Below, in pieces: positions 25,665 to 33,693 of a DNA stretch of 64,000 nt (position 1 is its first letter; each line of letters begins with the position of its first letter). Source of the stretch: JAJRZX01 sp964472295. GTDB lineage: Bacteria; Desulfobacterota; GWC2-55-46; JADFVP01. Where the stretch lies: positions 1-64,000 of the forward strand of contig CAYYJQ010000009.1 in the NCBI GenBank assembly GCA_964472295.1, written 5' to 3'. Below the pieces are notes generated by a model, which saw only the letters and a list, made by a program, of their open reading frames with translations, was not told the origin of the DNA and ran no database searches. The position numbers were made by a program, and so were the translations under genes.

Positions 25665-26705
25665 TCAACATAGGTCCTCCCACATAAGGGGCATGTCTCT
25701 TGGCAGGTCCCGCGCCGCCCTCTTGCCGATGACGCTCTTCATCTCGCCCGGCCTTAGTCCAAGGGCGTGGCGCACCACCTTGAGCATGTCCCCGGTTATA
25801 AGCGTGTCTTTCTTTATGTTCACATCGGCATATACGCCGCGCCTCGCCCCTGTCCTCTCGCGCGCCTCCTCTGTCGAGGGCTCCTTTACAGGGCTCCCGA
25901 GCGCGGCCTCGAGGTTACGGACCTCGCGCGACATGAGGGCGAACTCCCCTGGCTCCATGGAATGGCCATGGTCAGGGCCATCCATGGACCTTGAAAGGGT
26001 AAGGTGTTTTTCAACTATGGCCCCGCCCAAGGCAACGGCCCCGAGGGCCACGGCCATGCCGGGCGTGTGGTCCGAGATTCCCACAGGACAGCGGAACCTT
26101 TTCGAGAGCGTCTTCATGGCGCGGAGGTTTACGTCGCTGAACCTTGGCGGATAGAGGGCCGTGCACTGGAGAAGGGCGACTTCCGTAGCCCCTGCACCCT
26201 GCAAGATGGAGGCGGCCTCCTCGACCTCTTCCATGAAGGAAGCCCCGGTGGAGAGGATTACGGGCCTGCCAAGGGAGCCGACAAGACGCAGGAGGGGTTC
26301 GTTGGTAATGTCGCCCGAGGCTATCTTGAAGGCCTTTATGCCGGCGAGCCCAAGGAGTTCGGCGGCACGCGGGCTGAAGGGCGTAGAGAGAAAATCCATG
26401 CCAAGGGACTCGGCATGTTCTTTCAGTTCCGGGTGCCAGGGCCAGGGCAGGCTCAGCCGCTCAAGTGCGCCATAGGCGGGGTTCTCTTCCCAGCCGCCCC
26501 TGTTATCGGGCCTCAGGGGGTTGAGGAGGCCGTGGGCCGTGAAGGACTGGAACTTCACGGCATCGGCCCCGGCCTTGGCCGCGGCGCTTATGAGGTCCAA
26601 CGCCGTCTCAAGGCTCCCGTTGTGGTTGGAGCCGGCCTCGGCTATGATATAGGCCCTGTGCCCCCTGCCAAGACGCCTCTTTCCTATGGTCAAGACCTTC
26701 TTCAT
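25665..26705 (-). CDS. pseI: Nonulosonic (pseudaminic) acid synthase
   Basis: This NeuB-family enzyme condenses a six-carbon amino sugar with phosphoenolpyruvate to give the nine-carbon acid. The 346 residues form a TIM barrel (AYIIAEAGSNHNGSLETA, FKIASGDITN, VGISDHTPGMAVALGA, EKHLTLSRSM) and a C-terminal SAF/antifreeze-like domain (about 285-346). The start at 26705 is set by AAGGAGAAGAGAGCAGG and overlaps the pseC stop by 4 bp. Whether the product is pseudaminate or legionaminate cannot be read directly; pseB and pseC upstream favour pseudaminate. Confidence 0.9.
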   Translation of the reverse strand: MKKVLTIGKRRLGRGHRAYIIAEAGSNHNGSLETALDLISAAAKAGADAVKFQSFTAHGLLNPLRPDNRGGWEENPAYGALERLSLPWPWHPELKEHAESLGMDFLSTPFSPRAAELLGLAGIKAFKIASGDITNEPLLRLVGSLGRPVILSTGASFMEEVEEAASILQGAGATEVALLQCTALYPPRFSDVNLRAMKTLSKRFRCPVGISDHTPGMAVALGAVALGGAIVEKHLTLSRSMDGPDHGHSMEPGEFALMSREVRNLEAALGSPVKEPSTEEARERTGARRGVYADVNIKKDTLITGDMLKVVRHALGLRPGEMKSVIGKRAARDLPRDMPLMWEDLC

Positions 26706-27907
26706 CCTGCTCTCTTCTCCTTGAGTCTCATGGACCCCCGAAGGGTCTTTATTACGGCATTTGCCACGAACCTTACGTCCTGATCTGAAAGGGACGGGTA
26801 TATGGGGAGGCTCGCCTCGGAGGCGTAAAAGGCCTCTGCCGAGGGATATTCTCCGCCGCGGAAACCAAAATTGGCCCTGTAATAGGGCTGGAGATGCACG
26901 GGTATGTAATGGACCTGAAGGGCTATACCCTCGCTTAGCATGGAGTTGAACCACCCGGCCTTGTCAATGCCGAGCCTCGCGAAGTCCACTCGCAGGGGGT
27001 AGAGGTGCCATGCGCTCCCGCTTCCATGGGGCGCGGAAGGGATGGCGAGCATCTCGCCATGACAGGCGAAGAGCCTCGTGTAGAGGGCGGCAATCTCTCT
27101 ACGCCTCTCCATGAAGGAGCCGATCTTTCTGAGTTGGCTGAGACCCAGGGCGCACTGTATGTCTGAAATCCTGTAATTAAAGCCCAGGGAACGCATCTCA
27201 TACTTCCAGGGCGCCCAGCGTTCGCCCTGTTGAGGCGTCTTTGTAATCCCATGAGAGCGGATTTCAAGAAGTTTCCTGTAGAGGTCCTCGTCATTGGTGG
27301 TTACGGCCCCTCCCTCGCCCGTTGTGATGGACTTTACGGGGTGGAAACTGAAGACCGTCATGTCGGAATAATCACAGCCGCCAACCATGCGCTTTCTGCC
27401 CCTTGAGTCCAGAAAGGACGCCCCAAGGGCGTGGCAGGCGTCTTCTATTACAACGGCCCCGGACCTTGAGGCCATGGCCCCAAAGGTCTCCATGTCAAGG
27501 GGCGCGCCGCCGTAATGCACGGGGATAACGGCGCTCACACCGCCCTTGAGAGCCTCGGCTGTCTTCTCAAGGTCCATGACCCCTGTCTCCTCAACAACGT
27601 CCACGAAAAGAGGAGTCGCGCCCGTGTAGAGCGCGGCGTTGGGAGTGGCCACAAAGGTATTGGGCGTTGTAAGGACTCTTTTACCCCCTTCAAGGCCCGC
27701 GGCAAGACAGGCCATGTGCAGGGCCGCCGTGCCGCTTGAGCAGGCAACTGCGTATCTCGCGCCAACGTACGCCGACAGCGCCTCCTCAAAGGCCCCTACA
27801 AGGGGTCCCTGCGTAAGATACTGGGACTCAAGGACCTCAAGTACAGACCTTGTATCTTCCACGCCTATTGTCTGACCTCCGTAAGCGATAGGTCTTTTTC
27901 TTCTCAC
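26702..27907 (-). CDS. pseC: UDP-4-keto-sugar aminotransferase PseC
   Basis: PseC uses PLP to aminate C4 of the PseB product. The roughly 401-residue DegT/DnrJ/EryC1 enzyme has IAYGGQTIGVEDTRSV, the SSGTAALHMA turn, VIEDACHALGA with the PLP ring Asp, and FSFHPVKSITTGEGG with the catalytic Lys. The start is probably GTG at 27907, with AAGGGAG upstream; a TTG lies 9 bp earlier. The start is buried about 70 bp inside the 3' end of pseB. Confidence 0.9.
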   Translation of the reverse strand: MRRKRPIAYGGQTIGVEDTRSVLEVLESQYLTQGPLVGAFEEALSAYVGARYAVACSSGTAALHMACLAAGLEGGKRVLTTPNTFVATPNAALYTGATPLFVDVVEETGVMDLEKTAEALKGGVSAVIPVHYGGAPLDMETFGAMASRSGAVVIEDACHALGASFLDSRGRKRMVGGCDYSDMTVFSFHPVKSITTGEGGAVTTNDEDLYRKLLEIRSHGITKTPQQGERWAPWKYEMRSLGFNYRISDIQCALGLSQLRKIGSFMERRREIAALYTRLFACHGEMLAIPSAPHGSGSAWHLYPLRVDFARLGIDKAGWFNSMLSEGIALQVHYIPVHLQPYYRANFGFRGGEYPSAEAFYASEASLPIYPSLSDQDVRFVANAVIKTLRGSMRLKEKRAG

Positions 27908-28883
27908 CCCTGTCAAACTCCCTTATTATCTTGTGAAGTTGAAATCTGTCGAGTTTCATCTCATTGGTATCGCTGGAATAGTAAAAGCCCTCGGGCACAC
28001 GCTCGCCGCCAACGTCTTTCTCCGCGCCCCACCAGGGAAAGTGGGGCTGAACAACATAGTGGTCATCAAACTCCAGAGTGAGCCTGCCGTCTTCCCGTGA
28101 TATGAGGACCTCGTGGAGTTTCTCACCGGGCCTGATGCCTATGAGGTTGAAGGAGCACTCTGGAGAGATGGCCCGGGCAACGTCGGCGATGGAAGAACTC
28201 GCTATCTTTGGGACGAATATCTCGCCGCCGCGCATCCGCTCAAGGGACTTGATGACAAAGATGGCGCTCTCATCAAGGGTTATCCAGAAACGGGTCATGC
28301 GCATATCCGTAATGGGCATGACGCCCGCCTTTTTATTCTTCAGAAAGAGGGGGATGACGCTTCCACGGCTTCCGGCCACGTTGCCGTAGCGCACGACGGA
28401 AAAGCGTGTGGGCTTTGGACCGGCGTAGGAGTTGCCGGAAATGAAGAGTTTATCGGAACAGAGTTTCGTGGCGCCGTAGAGGTTCACGGGGTTTACGGCC
28501 TTGTCCGTGGAGAGGGCCACGACCTTCCTCACGCCAGTGTCCATGGATACGTCGATTATGTTCTTTGCCCCGAGGATATTTGTCTTTATGACCTCAAAGG
28601 GGTTGTACTCCGCGGCAGGGACCTGCTTCAGGGCCGCGGCGTGTATGACGTAATCAACACCCTCGAAGGCCCTGTAAAGACGCTCCTTGTCGCGAACATC
28701 GCCGAGAAAGAACCTTAGAAGCGAACTCCCGAACCGTGCGTTCATCTCGTACTGCTTGAGCTCGTCGCGGCTCAAGATGATGAGTTTCTTCGGTCTGTGC
28801 CTCGACAGTATTATCTCCGTGAGTTTGTTTCCAAGTGAACCTGTGCCGCCGGTTATTAAGATGGTCTTGTCTTCAAGATACAT
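27837..28883 (-). CDS. pseB: UDP-GlcNAc 4,6-dehydratase (inverting) PseB
   Basis: PseB does the first committed step of pseudaminic acid synthesis, making the 4-keto-6-deoxy-L-sugar from UDP-GlcNAc. The 348-residue SDR protein has ILITGGTGSLGNKL, the catalytic YGATK preceded by STDKAVNPVN, and VVRYGNVAGSRGSV. AGGAGGATTGCCC precedes the ATG. The last 23 codons, ending in a very basic tail (KKTYRLRRSDNRRGRYK), overlap pseC in another frame, longer than needed for coupling and suggesting loss of an earlier stop. It heads the glycan island, with a sigma-54 promoter close upstream. Confidence 0.93.
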   Translation of the reverse strand: MYLEDKTILITGGTGSLGNKLTEIILSRHRPKKLIILSRDELKQYEMNARFGSSLLRFFLGDVRDKERLYRAFEGVDYVIHAAALKQVPAAEYNPFEVIKTNILGAKNIIDVSMDTGVRKVVALSTDKAVNPVNLYGATKLCSDKLFISGNSYAGPKPTRFSVVRYGNVAGSRGSVIPLFLKNKKAGVMPITDMRMTRFWITLDESAIFVIKSLERMRGGEIFVPKIASSSIADVARAISPECSFNLIGIRPGEKLHEVLISREDGRLTLEFDDHYVVQPHFPWWGAEKDVGGERVPEGFYYSSDTNEMKLDRFQLHKIIREFDRGEKKKTYRLRRSDNRRGRYKVCT

Positions 28884-28915
28884 GGGCAATCCTCCTTTTC
28901 TCCCATACTTGTAAT

Positions 28916-28930
28916 GCAACTTGTATGCCA
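28916..28930 (-). promoter_or_regulatory. Sigma-54 promoter of pseB operon
   Basis: On the minus strand TGGCAT-N5-TTGC places GG at -24 and GC at -12 about 33 bp before the pseB ATG. One base differs from the TGGCAC consensus. It would tie the glycan island to the RpoN flagellar class. Confidence 0.72.
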
Positions 28931-29202
28931 TGGAAAATCAAGGGGCCATTAAGGCGCAACACCCCCCTGAAGGCGCGTAGCCTCGGGAAAAAATGCGGTG
29001 TGACAAAAAAATGACAGGATATTGGAGTGTAAAAAAAAGATTAACGAGAAAGGGAAAGCGGAAAAGAATCAACTGCCGTGGATGTAACCTGCCAGCGGCC
29101 AATGGCCGGTGTAAGGGAAAAACCCCCTTGAGAGAGACCTTGTAGAGGAGATAAAAAAAGGGCGTAAAACAAATCCCCGCCCCCCCTGCCCCTACTTGCC
29201 CC
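28931..29202 (-). other. Intergenic region fliW-pseB
   Basis: About 270 bp lie after fliW. The first 24 bp (29202-29179) are a G-rich tract that continues the GGG codons of the fliW end. The middle is A-rich and purine-rich. An imperfect GGCC/GGCC stem sits at about 29094-29110. No gene, terminator or repeat of the main families was recognised. This is where a RpoN enhancer site would be expected. Confidence 0.4.
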
Positions 29203-29700
29203 CTAAGCCCCCTTTGCGGCGTCCTCACGGGCCGCGTCAAGACCCGCAAGTTCCACGGCAAACCGGCACTCGTATTCGTCTCTGTCTATTATGCACTGCA
29301 TGGCGAGCATGGACCCGGTATTCAGCAAGACCGGCGCCTTGAGGTTCAGGCTCACGCTACCCTTTACCTCCGAGGCCGATACCATGACAAAGACCACAAT
29401 GGAATCAACTGAAGAGGCCCCAAGGTCTTGAAGATAATTATCCCTCAAGGGCACGGTGTACCCTGACTTGAAGAGACGGGGATATGTGAGAAGAAAGGCA
29501 ACCCCGGGGTCCTCAATGGACTGAAGCCACTTGAAGACCCCGTCACTGTCATGATCAAGAAGGACAAAATCCCTCAGACCCTCGAAACCGGGCATGCCGC
29601 GAACAAGCCGTATCACCTTCGCGCCCTCCACCCGTATCACCCCAAAACGCGAAGACTCGAACTCAATCATCCCTGCGGAGATCTCATCTCTTTCCCTCAT
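29203..29700 (-). CDS. fliW: Flagellar assembly factor FliW
   Basis: FliW binds CsrA and flagellin: when flagellin builds up it releases FliW's hold and CsrA blocks flagellin translation. The 165-residue protein shows MIEFESSRFGVI, LVRGMPGFEGLRDFVLL and VTVSASEVKGSVSLNLKAP-like family segments (here VFVMVSASEVKG). The ATG at 29700 has AAGGAGATAGGG upstream and overlaps csrA by 17 bp; a second ATG at 29670 matches the usual family start. The end codes for AAKGA, made by the start of a G-rich tract. Confidence 0.92.
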   Translation of the reverse strand: MRERDEISAGMIEFESSRFGVIRVEGAKVIRLVRGMPGFEGLRDFVLLDHDSDGVFKWLQSIEDPGVAFLLTYPRLFKSGYTVPLRDNYLQDLGASSVDSIVVFVMVSASEVKGSVSLNLKAPVLLNTGSMLAMQCIIDRDEYECRFAVELAGLDAAREDAAKGA

Positions 29701-29926
29701 TTTTCCCTATCTCCTTGAGCCGGCTTGTTATAGCCACGGCATCCACCATCGACGCGCTCCTGTTCTCTTCCTCTATCCTCAGGTAAATCTCTTCCCTGTG
29801 AATGGAACGCCCACGAGGGGCTTCTATGCCCAACTTTACCTGATTGTCACGTATCTCAATGACAACAACCCTAATATCGTCGTCTACCCTGATGCCCTCA
29901 TCAACCCTCCTCGTAAGAACAAGCAC
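29684..29926 (-). CDS. csrA: Carbon storage regulator CsrA
   Basis: CsrA is a small dimeric RNA-binding repressor of translation that recognises GGA in leader hairpins. The start is GTG at 29926, giving the standard N-terminus (M)LVLTRRVDEGIRV, with GGGAGG just upstream. A longer frame into the repeat upstream is rejected. The 80-residue protein keeps VKLGIEAPRGRSIHREEI, including the RNA-contacting region. Overlap with fliW indicates a csrA-fliW operon, whose likely target is the fliC leader at 7883-8005. Confidence 0.93.
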   Translation of the reverse strand: MLVLTRRVDEGIRVDDDIRVVVIEIRDNQVKLGIEAPRGRSIHREEIYLRIEEENRSASMVDAVAITSRLKEIGKNEGKR

Positions 29927-29966
29927 ACGCGCCCTCCCTGGCATAAAAAAAGAAGAAAACCTTCCG

Positions 29967-30083
29967 CTTTCTTTTGGAAAAAAGAAAGTTTTTTGATTGA
30001 AGCGCATTGTCCCTCTGGTTTTTTGGAACCTGTAGCATAACAGGCACTTTTCAAAAGTAGAAACATCGCCAGAGAAAACCAAT
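29967..30083 (+). repeat. Dispersed hairpin repeat, right-half copy
   Basis: This copy begins with the CTTTCTTTT/AAAAGAAAG hairpin and TTTTGATTG, then about 80 bp, and ends GAGAAAACCAAT. It aligns well with the inverted copy at 56034-56152 (shared GTCCCTCTGG, TTTTTTGG, GCATAA). It lies between flgL and csrA, so any csrA promoter lies in or next to it. Confidence 0.7.
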
Positions 30084-30106
30084 ATTCAAAGGTCCTATTT
30101 CTCTGC

Positions 30107-30184
30107 CGCCCCCCCACTCAAATCCCCTGTCGCCCCCCCTTTGGTCCCCCCCATGCCCTCTTGGCCCCCATGCCCCCATGGCCC
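30107..30184 (-). repeat. G-rich 3' tract after flgL
   Basis: Immediately following the flgL TAG, the transcribed strand reads GGGGCCATGGGGGCATGGGG and continues with G4-G7 runs for about 75 bp. It has the same design as the tracts after the PilZ, narK and other minus-strand genes, and enough G-runs for intramolecular quadruplexes. Confidence 0.65.
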
Positions 30185-31066
30185 CTAAAGGAAATCAAGG
30201 ATACTCTGGCGTAGTATCTTTGCCGAGGAGTTCATGGCCGCCTGAAGGGCCGTGTTTCCAAGTTGAAGTTCGGATATGACCTTCGTAATATCCGCGTCCT
30301 CCATATTGGATATGCTTATCCTGAGGTCCAGTTTAAACCTTGATATGGCGTCAGCGGCGCTCTTTAGACGAAGCGTCCTTCCGCCCACATCTGAAATTGC
30401 GTTGGATATCTGCGTCGAGGCGGTCTCGAGCGATGTTATGGAGGCCCTGATGCCTGCCGTGTCATTTGCGTCAAGGGCGGTTATCATGTCCGAGACTATC
30501 TGAAATACGTCCACACCTCCTCCCGTGCCCTTGAAGACCTTGCCTCCGTTCATGCCAAGGGTCATGGAACTCTGGTTATTGATGTTTATTACCCTCTCGC
30601 CGCTGTCTCCGTTATAGGCGCCCGTGGAGTCAAAGGGCGGCGTATCGGTCTTGTTGCCGGCAAAGATGTGCCCGCCCTCGAAACTCGTATCAGCAAGGGT
30701 GACAAGGCTTCCAAAGAGGCTCCTGGCCTCTGTCGAGGCGGCCTTCCTCGACTCGGGGTTGGCCGTCTCCGTGGCGTTGAGCACGGCGAGTTCCTTGAGA
30801 CGGCCAAGTATGCCGTTACTCTCCGAGAGGGCGTTCTCCGCCACACCGAGATAGGACTGGCCAGAGCCTATGTTCCTCTCATACTGCGTAAGTCTCGAGA
30901 GGAAGGACTTTGAGTCAAGGAGTTTGCCCACCCGGGCAGGGTCGTCCGAGGGGGTCGAGAGTTTCTTTCCCGTGGAGAGTTGGCTCTGTGTCTTGAAAAG
31001 GGCCTGGTACTGCCGCGTGATGTCGTTCATGTAGGACCGGAAAAGTATATTACTGGTTACACGCAC
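30185..31066 (-). CDS. flgL: Flagellar hook-filament junction protein FlgL (HAP3)
   Basis: FlgL joins the hook (with FlgK) to the flagellin filament. The 293-residue protein is flagellin-like at both ends: RVTSNILFRSYMND, QLSTGKKLSTPSDDPA near the N-terminus and a C-terminal helix LQAAMNSSAKILRQSILDFL. It follows flgK by 13 bp and is part of the flgMNKL-csrA-fliW string. Confidence 0.94.
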   Translation of the reverse strand: MRVTSNILFRSYMNDITRQYQALFKTQSQLSTGKKLSTPSDDPARVGKLLDSKSFLSRLTQYERNIGSGQSYLGVAENALSESNGILGRLKELAVLNATETANPESRKAASTEARSLFGSLVTLADTSFEGGHIFAGNKTDTPPFDSTGAYNGDSGERVININNQSSMTLGMNGGKVFKGTGGGVDVFQIVSDMITALDANDTAGIRASITSLETASTQISNAISDVGGRTLRLKSAADAISRFKLDLRISISNMEDADITKVISELQLGNTALQAAMNSSAKILRQSILDFL

Positions 31067-31079
31067 CCTTCTTTTCCCC

Positions 31080-32720
31080 CTATCTTATTGCAAGAAGCGT
31101 ATCGAACATCTCGTTGGCAGTTGTCATGAGTTTTGCCGCGGCCTCGAAGGCCTTCTGGAGTTTGATCATGTTCACTGTCTCTTCGTCCATGGAGACGCCG
31201 GAGATGGAATCTCTCCGCGTTGTTATCTGGTCCACAACGGCCTGACTGGCCTGAAGGTTGTTCTCCGTCTCATTGGCCTTTGTGCCTGTCTCTGATATAA
31301 GGCCCTGATAAAAGCCCGAGAAGGTCGAACCATTAACGCTTGCCGCGTCGCGAAGCCCTGAGAGCAGGAGGGCGTTGGAGTTGTCGCCCGGAAGGCCAGA
31401 GGATGTGCCCGAGGCCGCTATCTGTGCCGTGTCCGCAAGGGCAACGCCAATGTGCATGGCCGCGCTCTTCGTGGCGCTGACGCTGAAGGCGTCTCCGGCA
31501 AGGGGCCCCGCGGGGCTGTCCGTTATGGTGACGCTCAGGCCGTCAAATGTTATGGCAGAGCCCGATGTATATGCCCCGCTCGTCACAACGGAGTTATCAC
31601 CCATGTTTACCACCACGTAGTTCGAGGGCCCAGAGAACCGTATCTCATAATCATCGAGCGTTAGAAGCGAGGGGTCTGTAATGGCGCCCCCTGATATGAG
31701 GGCCCCGCCCGTGTTCCGGCTCTTCTTCGCGGTCTCCACGTTCATGGGCGTGAAAAAATCAAGGCCAGTGCTCGAATCAAGGCCAAAACCGGCCCTGTGC
31801 CGGACATTGACCTCTTTTATGACAGCGGCGCCGAGGGTATTCAGACTATCAAGGGCTGACGTGAGGTCACTCCTTCCGTCTATATACCCCTTGAGGCTCC
31901 CAGAGGTTATCCTTCCCGTAAGGTCCGCGCCCTTGTATGTAACCTCTGTAAGGAGGTTATTGTCCTTGTTCACGCGGACCCCGAGGGACGTGCTCGTAAC
32001 GCCTGATACGAGGGAGAAGCCCCCGTCCGTTACCACGTCAATGACCCCGGGGGAAGACTCTATGGTGGTGACGCCAATCTTTCCGGCAAGTTCAGAGATA
32101 AGGTTGTCCCGCCTGTCCTTAAGGTCGTTGCTCGAGGCGCCGCCAATGTCAAGGGCCTGTATCTCCTTGTTAAGACCGGCTATCTCGGCGGTAAGGTTGT
32201 TTATGCCGTCTACCATGCCGGCTATGCCGCTGTTCACGTTGCCGATGCCGCGCCTCAGGCGGGCGTCCATGTTGGCGAAGGCGTCGGAGAGCACGGCGCC
32301 GCTCGATAGCACGGCCTGACGCGCCAGCCTTGAGGCAGGGTCGGTGGAGAGTTCCTCGAAGGAGTTGAAAAAGTCGTCAAGGGGTTTACTGAGCCCGGCG
32401 CCGCCAAGGTCGTTGAGTATGCCTTCGAGGTCCTGAAGAATGCCCGCGCGGGAGGTATCGGCGGAGAGGCCGCTCTTTGCGTCGTTTAGTTGAAGCCCAA
32501 TGAAGCGGTCATAGACCCTCTCGACGTTGCTTACGTCCACGCCGGTCCCGAAGAACTGATTGCCGAATTTCACCGCGTCCCTGGCCCTGAGTTCGGCCCT
32601 CTGGCGCGTGTACCCCGGTGTATTTACATTCGCGATATTATGCGATGTTACGTCAAGGGCCTCCTGCGAGGCATTAAGGCCTGTCCTCGCTATACTGAAT
32701 ATTCCGTTAAGAGACGGCAT
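31080..32720 (-). CDS. flgK: Flagellar hook-associated protein FlgK (HAP1)
   Basis: FlgK is the first hook-filament junction protein. The true start is MPSLNGIFSIARTGLNA at 32720 with a GGGGGGTATGAG leader; this gives 546 residues, typical for the family. The N-terminal rod-type motif is ALDVTSHNIANVNTPGYTRQ. The C-terminus (SMDEETVNMIKLQKAFEAAAKLM, MFDTLLAIR) is the classic FlgK end. The middle has repetitive beta segments. Confidence 0.95.
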   Translation of the reverse strand: MPSLNGIFSIARTGLNASQEALDVTSHNIANVNTPGYTRQRAELRARDAVKFGNQFFGTGVDVSNVERVYDRFIGLQLNDAKSGLSADTSRAGILQDLEGILNDLGGAGLSKPLDDFFNSFEELSTDPASRLARQAVLSSGAVLSDAFANMDARLRRGIGNVNSGIAGMVDGINNLTAEIAGLNKEIQALDIGGASSNDLKDRRDNLISELAGKIGVTTIESSPGVIDVVTDGGFSLVSGVTSTSLGVRVNKDNNLLTEVTYKGADLTGRITSGSLKGYIDGRSDLTSALDSLNTLGAAVIKEVNVRHRAGFGLDSSTGLDFFTPMNVETAKKSRNTGGALISGGAITDPSLLTLDDYEIRFSGPSNYVVVNMGDNSVVTSGAYTSGSAITFDGLSVTITDSPAGPLAGDAFSVSATKSAAMHIGVALADTAQIAASGTSSGLPGDNSNALLLSGLRDAASVNGSTFSGFYQGLISETGTKANETENNLQASQAVVDQITTRRDSISGVSMDEETVNMIKLQKAFEAAAKLMTTANEMFDTLLAIR

Positions 32721-32721
32721 C

Positions 32722-33180
32722 TCATACCCCCCTGCTAAGGCGCGCTCCCTTGAGAGACAGGCCCGATCTGTGGCCCGTCGCGCCGTAGGCGCCGCCCGAA
32801 AAAAAGGACTCCATGAGGTCAAGGGCCTGATTTACCCTCTCAAGGGAGGCGCTCATGATGAGACGGTTCTGCCTGTTCATCTCACGCGCCCGCTCCATCT
32901 CACGCGCAAGCCCCTTGATGGACGCGCCAAGGGCCGGGCCTTTATCAGCCACCCCGGCCGGGCCTGTTTCATGCGCCGAACCGAGGCCCTTGAGGCCGTC
33001 CCTTCTGGAGGCAAGGCCCTCGATACGGACAAGAATGGCGTCCTTTCGGGCAAGGACCTTGTAAAGGGTCCGGTAATCTCTCTCTATAATCGTTTTTCGC
33101 TCCTCTTCAAGGACCGCCTGAAGCTCAACATAGGCACTGGTCTCCATTGAGAGGCGCTCGGCAAGGGATGCGCGGGCCAT
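32722..33180 (-). CDS. flgN: FlgN-like export chaperone
   Basis: FlgN is the export chaperone for FlgK and FlgL. The 152-residue protein is mostly amphipathic helix (residues 1-60 and 85-125: LQAVLEEERKTIIERD, NRQNRLIMSASLERVNQALDLM) with a Gly-rich tail. The LIxxN-like RLIMSASLERV segment is typical of the family C-terminal helix. Position between flgM and flgK is decisive. It starts 5 bp after the flgM stop. Confidence 0.85.
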   Translation of the reverse strand: MARASLAERLSMETSAYVELQAVLEEERKTIIERDYRTLYKVLARKDAILVRIEGLASRRDGLKGLGSAHETGPAGVADKGPALGASIKGLAREMERAREMNRQNRLIMSASLERVNQALDLMESFFSGGAYGATGHRSGLSLKGARLSRGV

Positions 33181-33185
33181 GTGTC

Positions 33186-33503
33186 TTAAGCGAGGTAACG
33201 GTGGGTCTTGTTGAAGTCAATGGCCTTTTTTATGATGGATTCCGCCACTTTGGCGGCCTTGACGCTGTACTTTCCGTCTTTGACGTCCTCTTTTATCTGG
33301 TCAATCTTCTCGGCCCTCACGTCAGGCGAGGCCTCTATGAGTTTTCTGAGGTGCGCCAGTCTCTTGGCCTTGTGCGAGACATTGACCTTGTCCATGATGA
33401 CGCCCTTGTTAATGGCCGGGCGCTGTCTTGTCTTGAGTTCCTTTGTCGTGTTCTGAAGTTTTACCTGTGCGTCAACCGCCGGATTCTTTCCAGTAATCTT
33501 CAT
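33186..33503 (-). CDS. flgM: Anti-sigma-28 factor FlgM
   Basis: FlgM holds sigma-28 (FliA) inactive until the hook-basal body is complete and is then exported. The 105-residue protein has an N-terminal basic, disordered half and a helical C-terminal half (RLAHLRKLIEASPDVRAEKIDQIKEDV, then KDGKYSVKAAKVAESIIKKAI, shown here in pieces) that fits the sigma-binding region. A sigma-28-like promoter upstream gives the usual feedback loop. Confidence 0.92.
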   Translation of the reverse strand: MKITGKNPAVDAQVKLQNTTKELKTRQRPAINKGVIMDKVNVSHKAKRLAHLRKLIEASPDVRAEKIDQIKEDVKDGKYSVKAAKVAESIIKKAIDFNKTHRYLA

Positions 33504-33544
33504 ACCTCTGCCTCCATCTTTGTCTAAGGTTTGCCTTGTTTTAT

Positions 33545-33572
33545 TTAACGGTAATGGCCAGAAAAAACTTTA
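33545..33572 (-). promoter_or_regulatory. Probable sigma-28 promoter of flgM
   Basis: On the minus strand a perfect TAAAGTTT (33572-33565) and a 12-bp spacer precede ACCGTTAA (33552-33545), which matches GCCGATAA at six of eight positions. The spacer is one base longer than ideal. A sigma-28 promoter before flgM is usual in flagellar systems. Confidence 0.62.
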
Positions 33573-33606
33573 GTATTTTTTTTATTTTTCAAGGGGCCTG
33601 TTTTTT

Positions 33607-33660
33607 GGTGGGCAGTGCGCACCCTGCTATTTGTCGGGCTTCGCTTTGCTCTACCCGACC
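33607..33660. repeat. REP-like hairpins between flgJ and flgM
   Basis: GGTGGGCA-GTGCGCACC (33607-33623) belongs to the same small palindrome family as 55965-55981 and 56906-56922. A second hairpin with GTCGGG/CCCGAC arms spans 33633-33659. The flanks are AT-rich and no U-run follows, so their role is structural or insertional rather than clear termination. Confidence 0.55.
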
Positions 33661-33693
33661 TTCTTTCTTCTTTTAGCGGGCAGTGCCTGTCCT

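Noticed and set aside
29684..30082. Longer csrA frame adding about 50 N-terminal residues
   Set aside because: The extra part comes from the hairpin repeat; CsrA proteins begin MLVLTRR and a GTG with GGGAGG gives exactly that.
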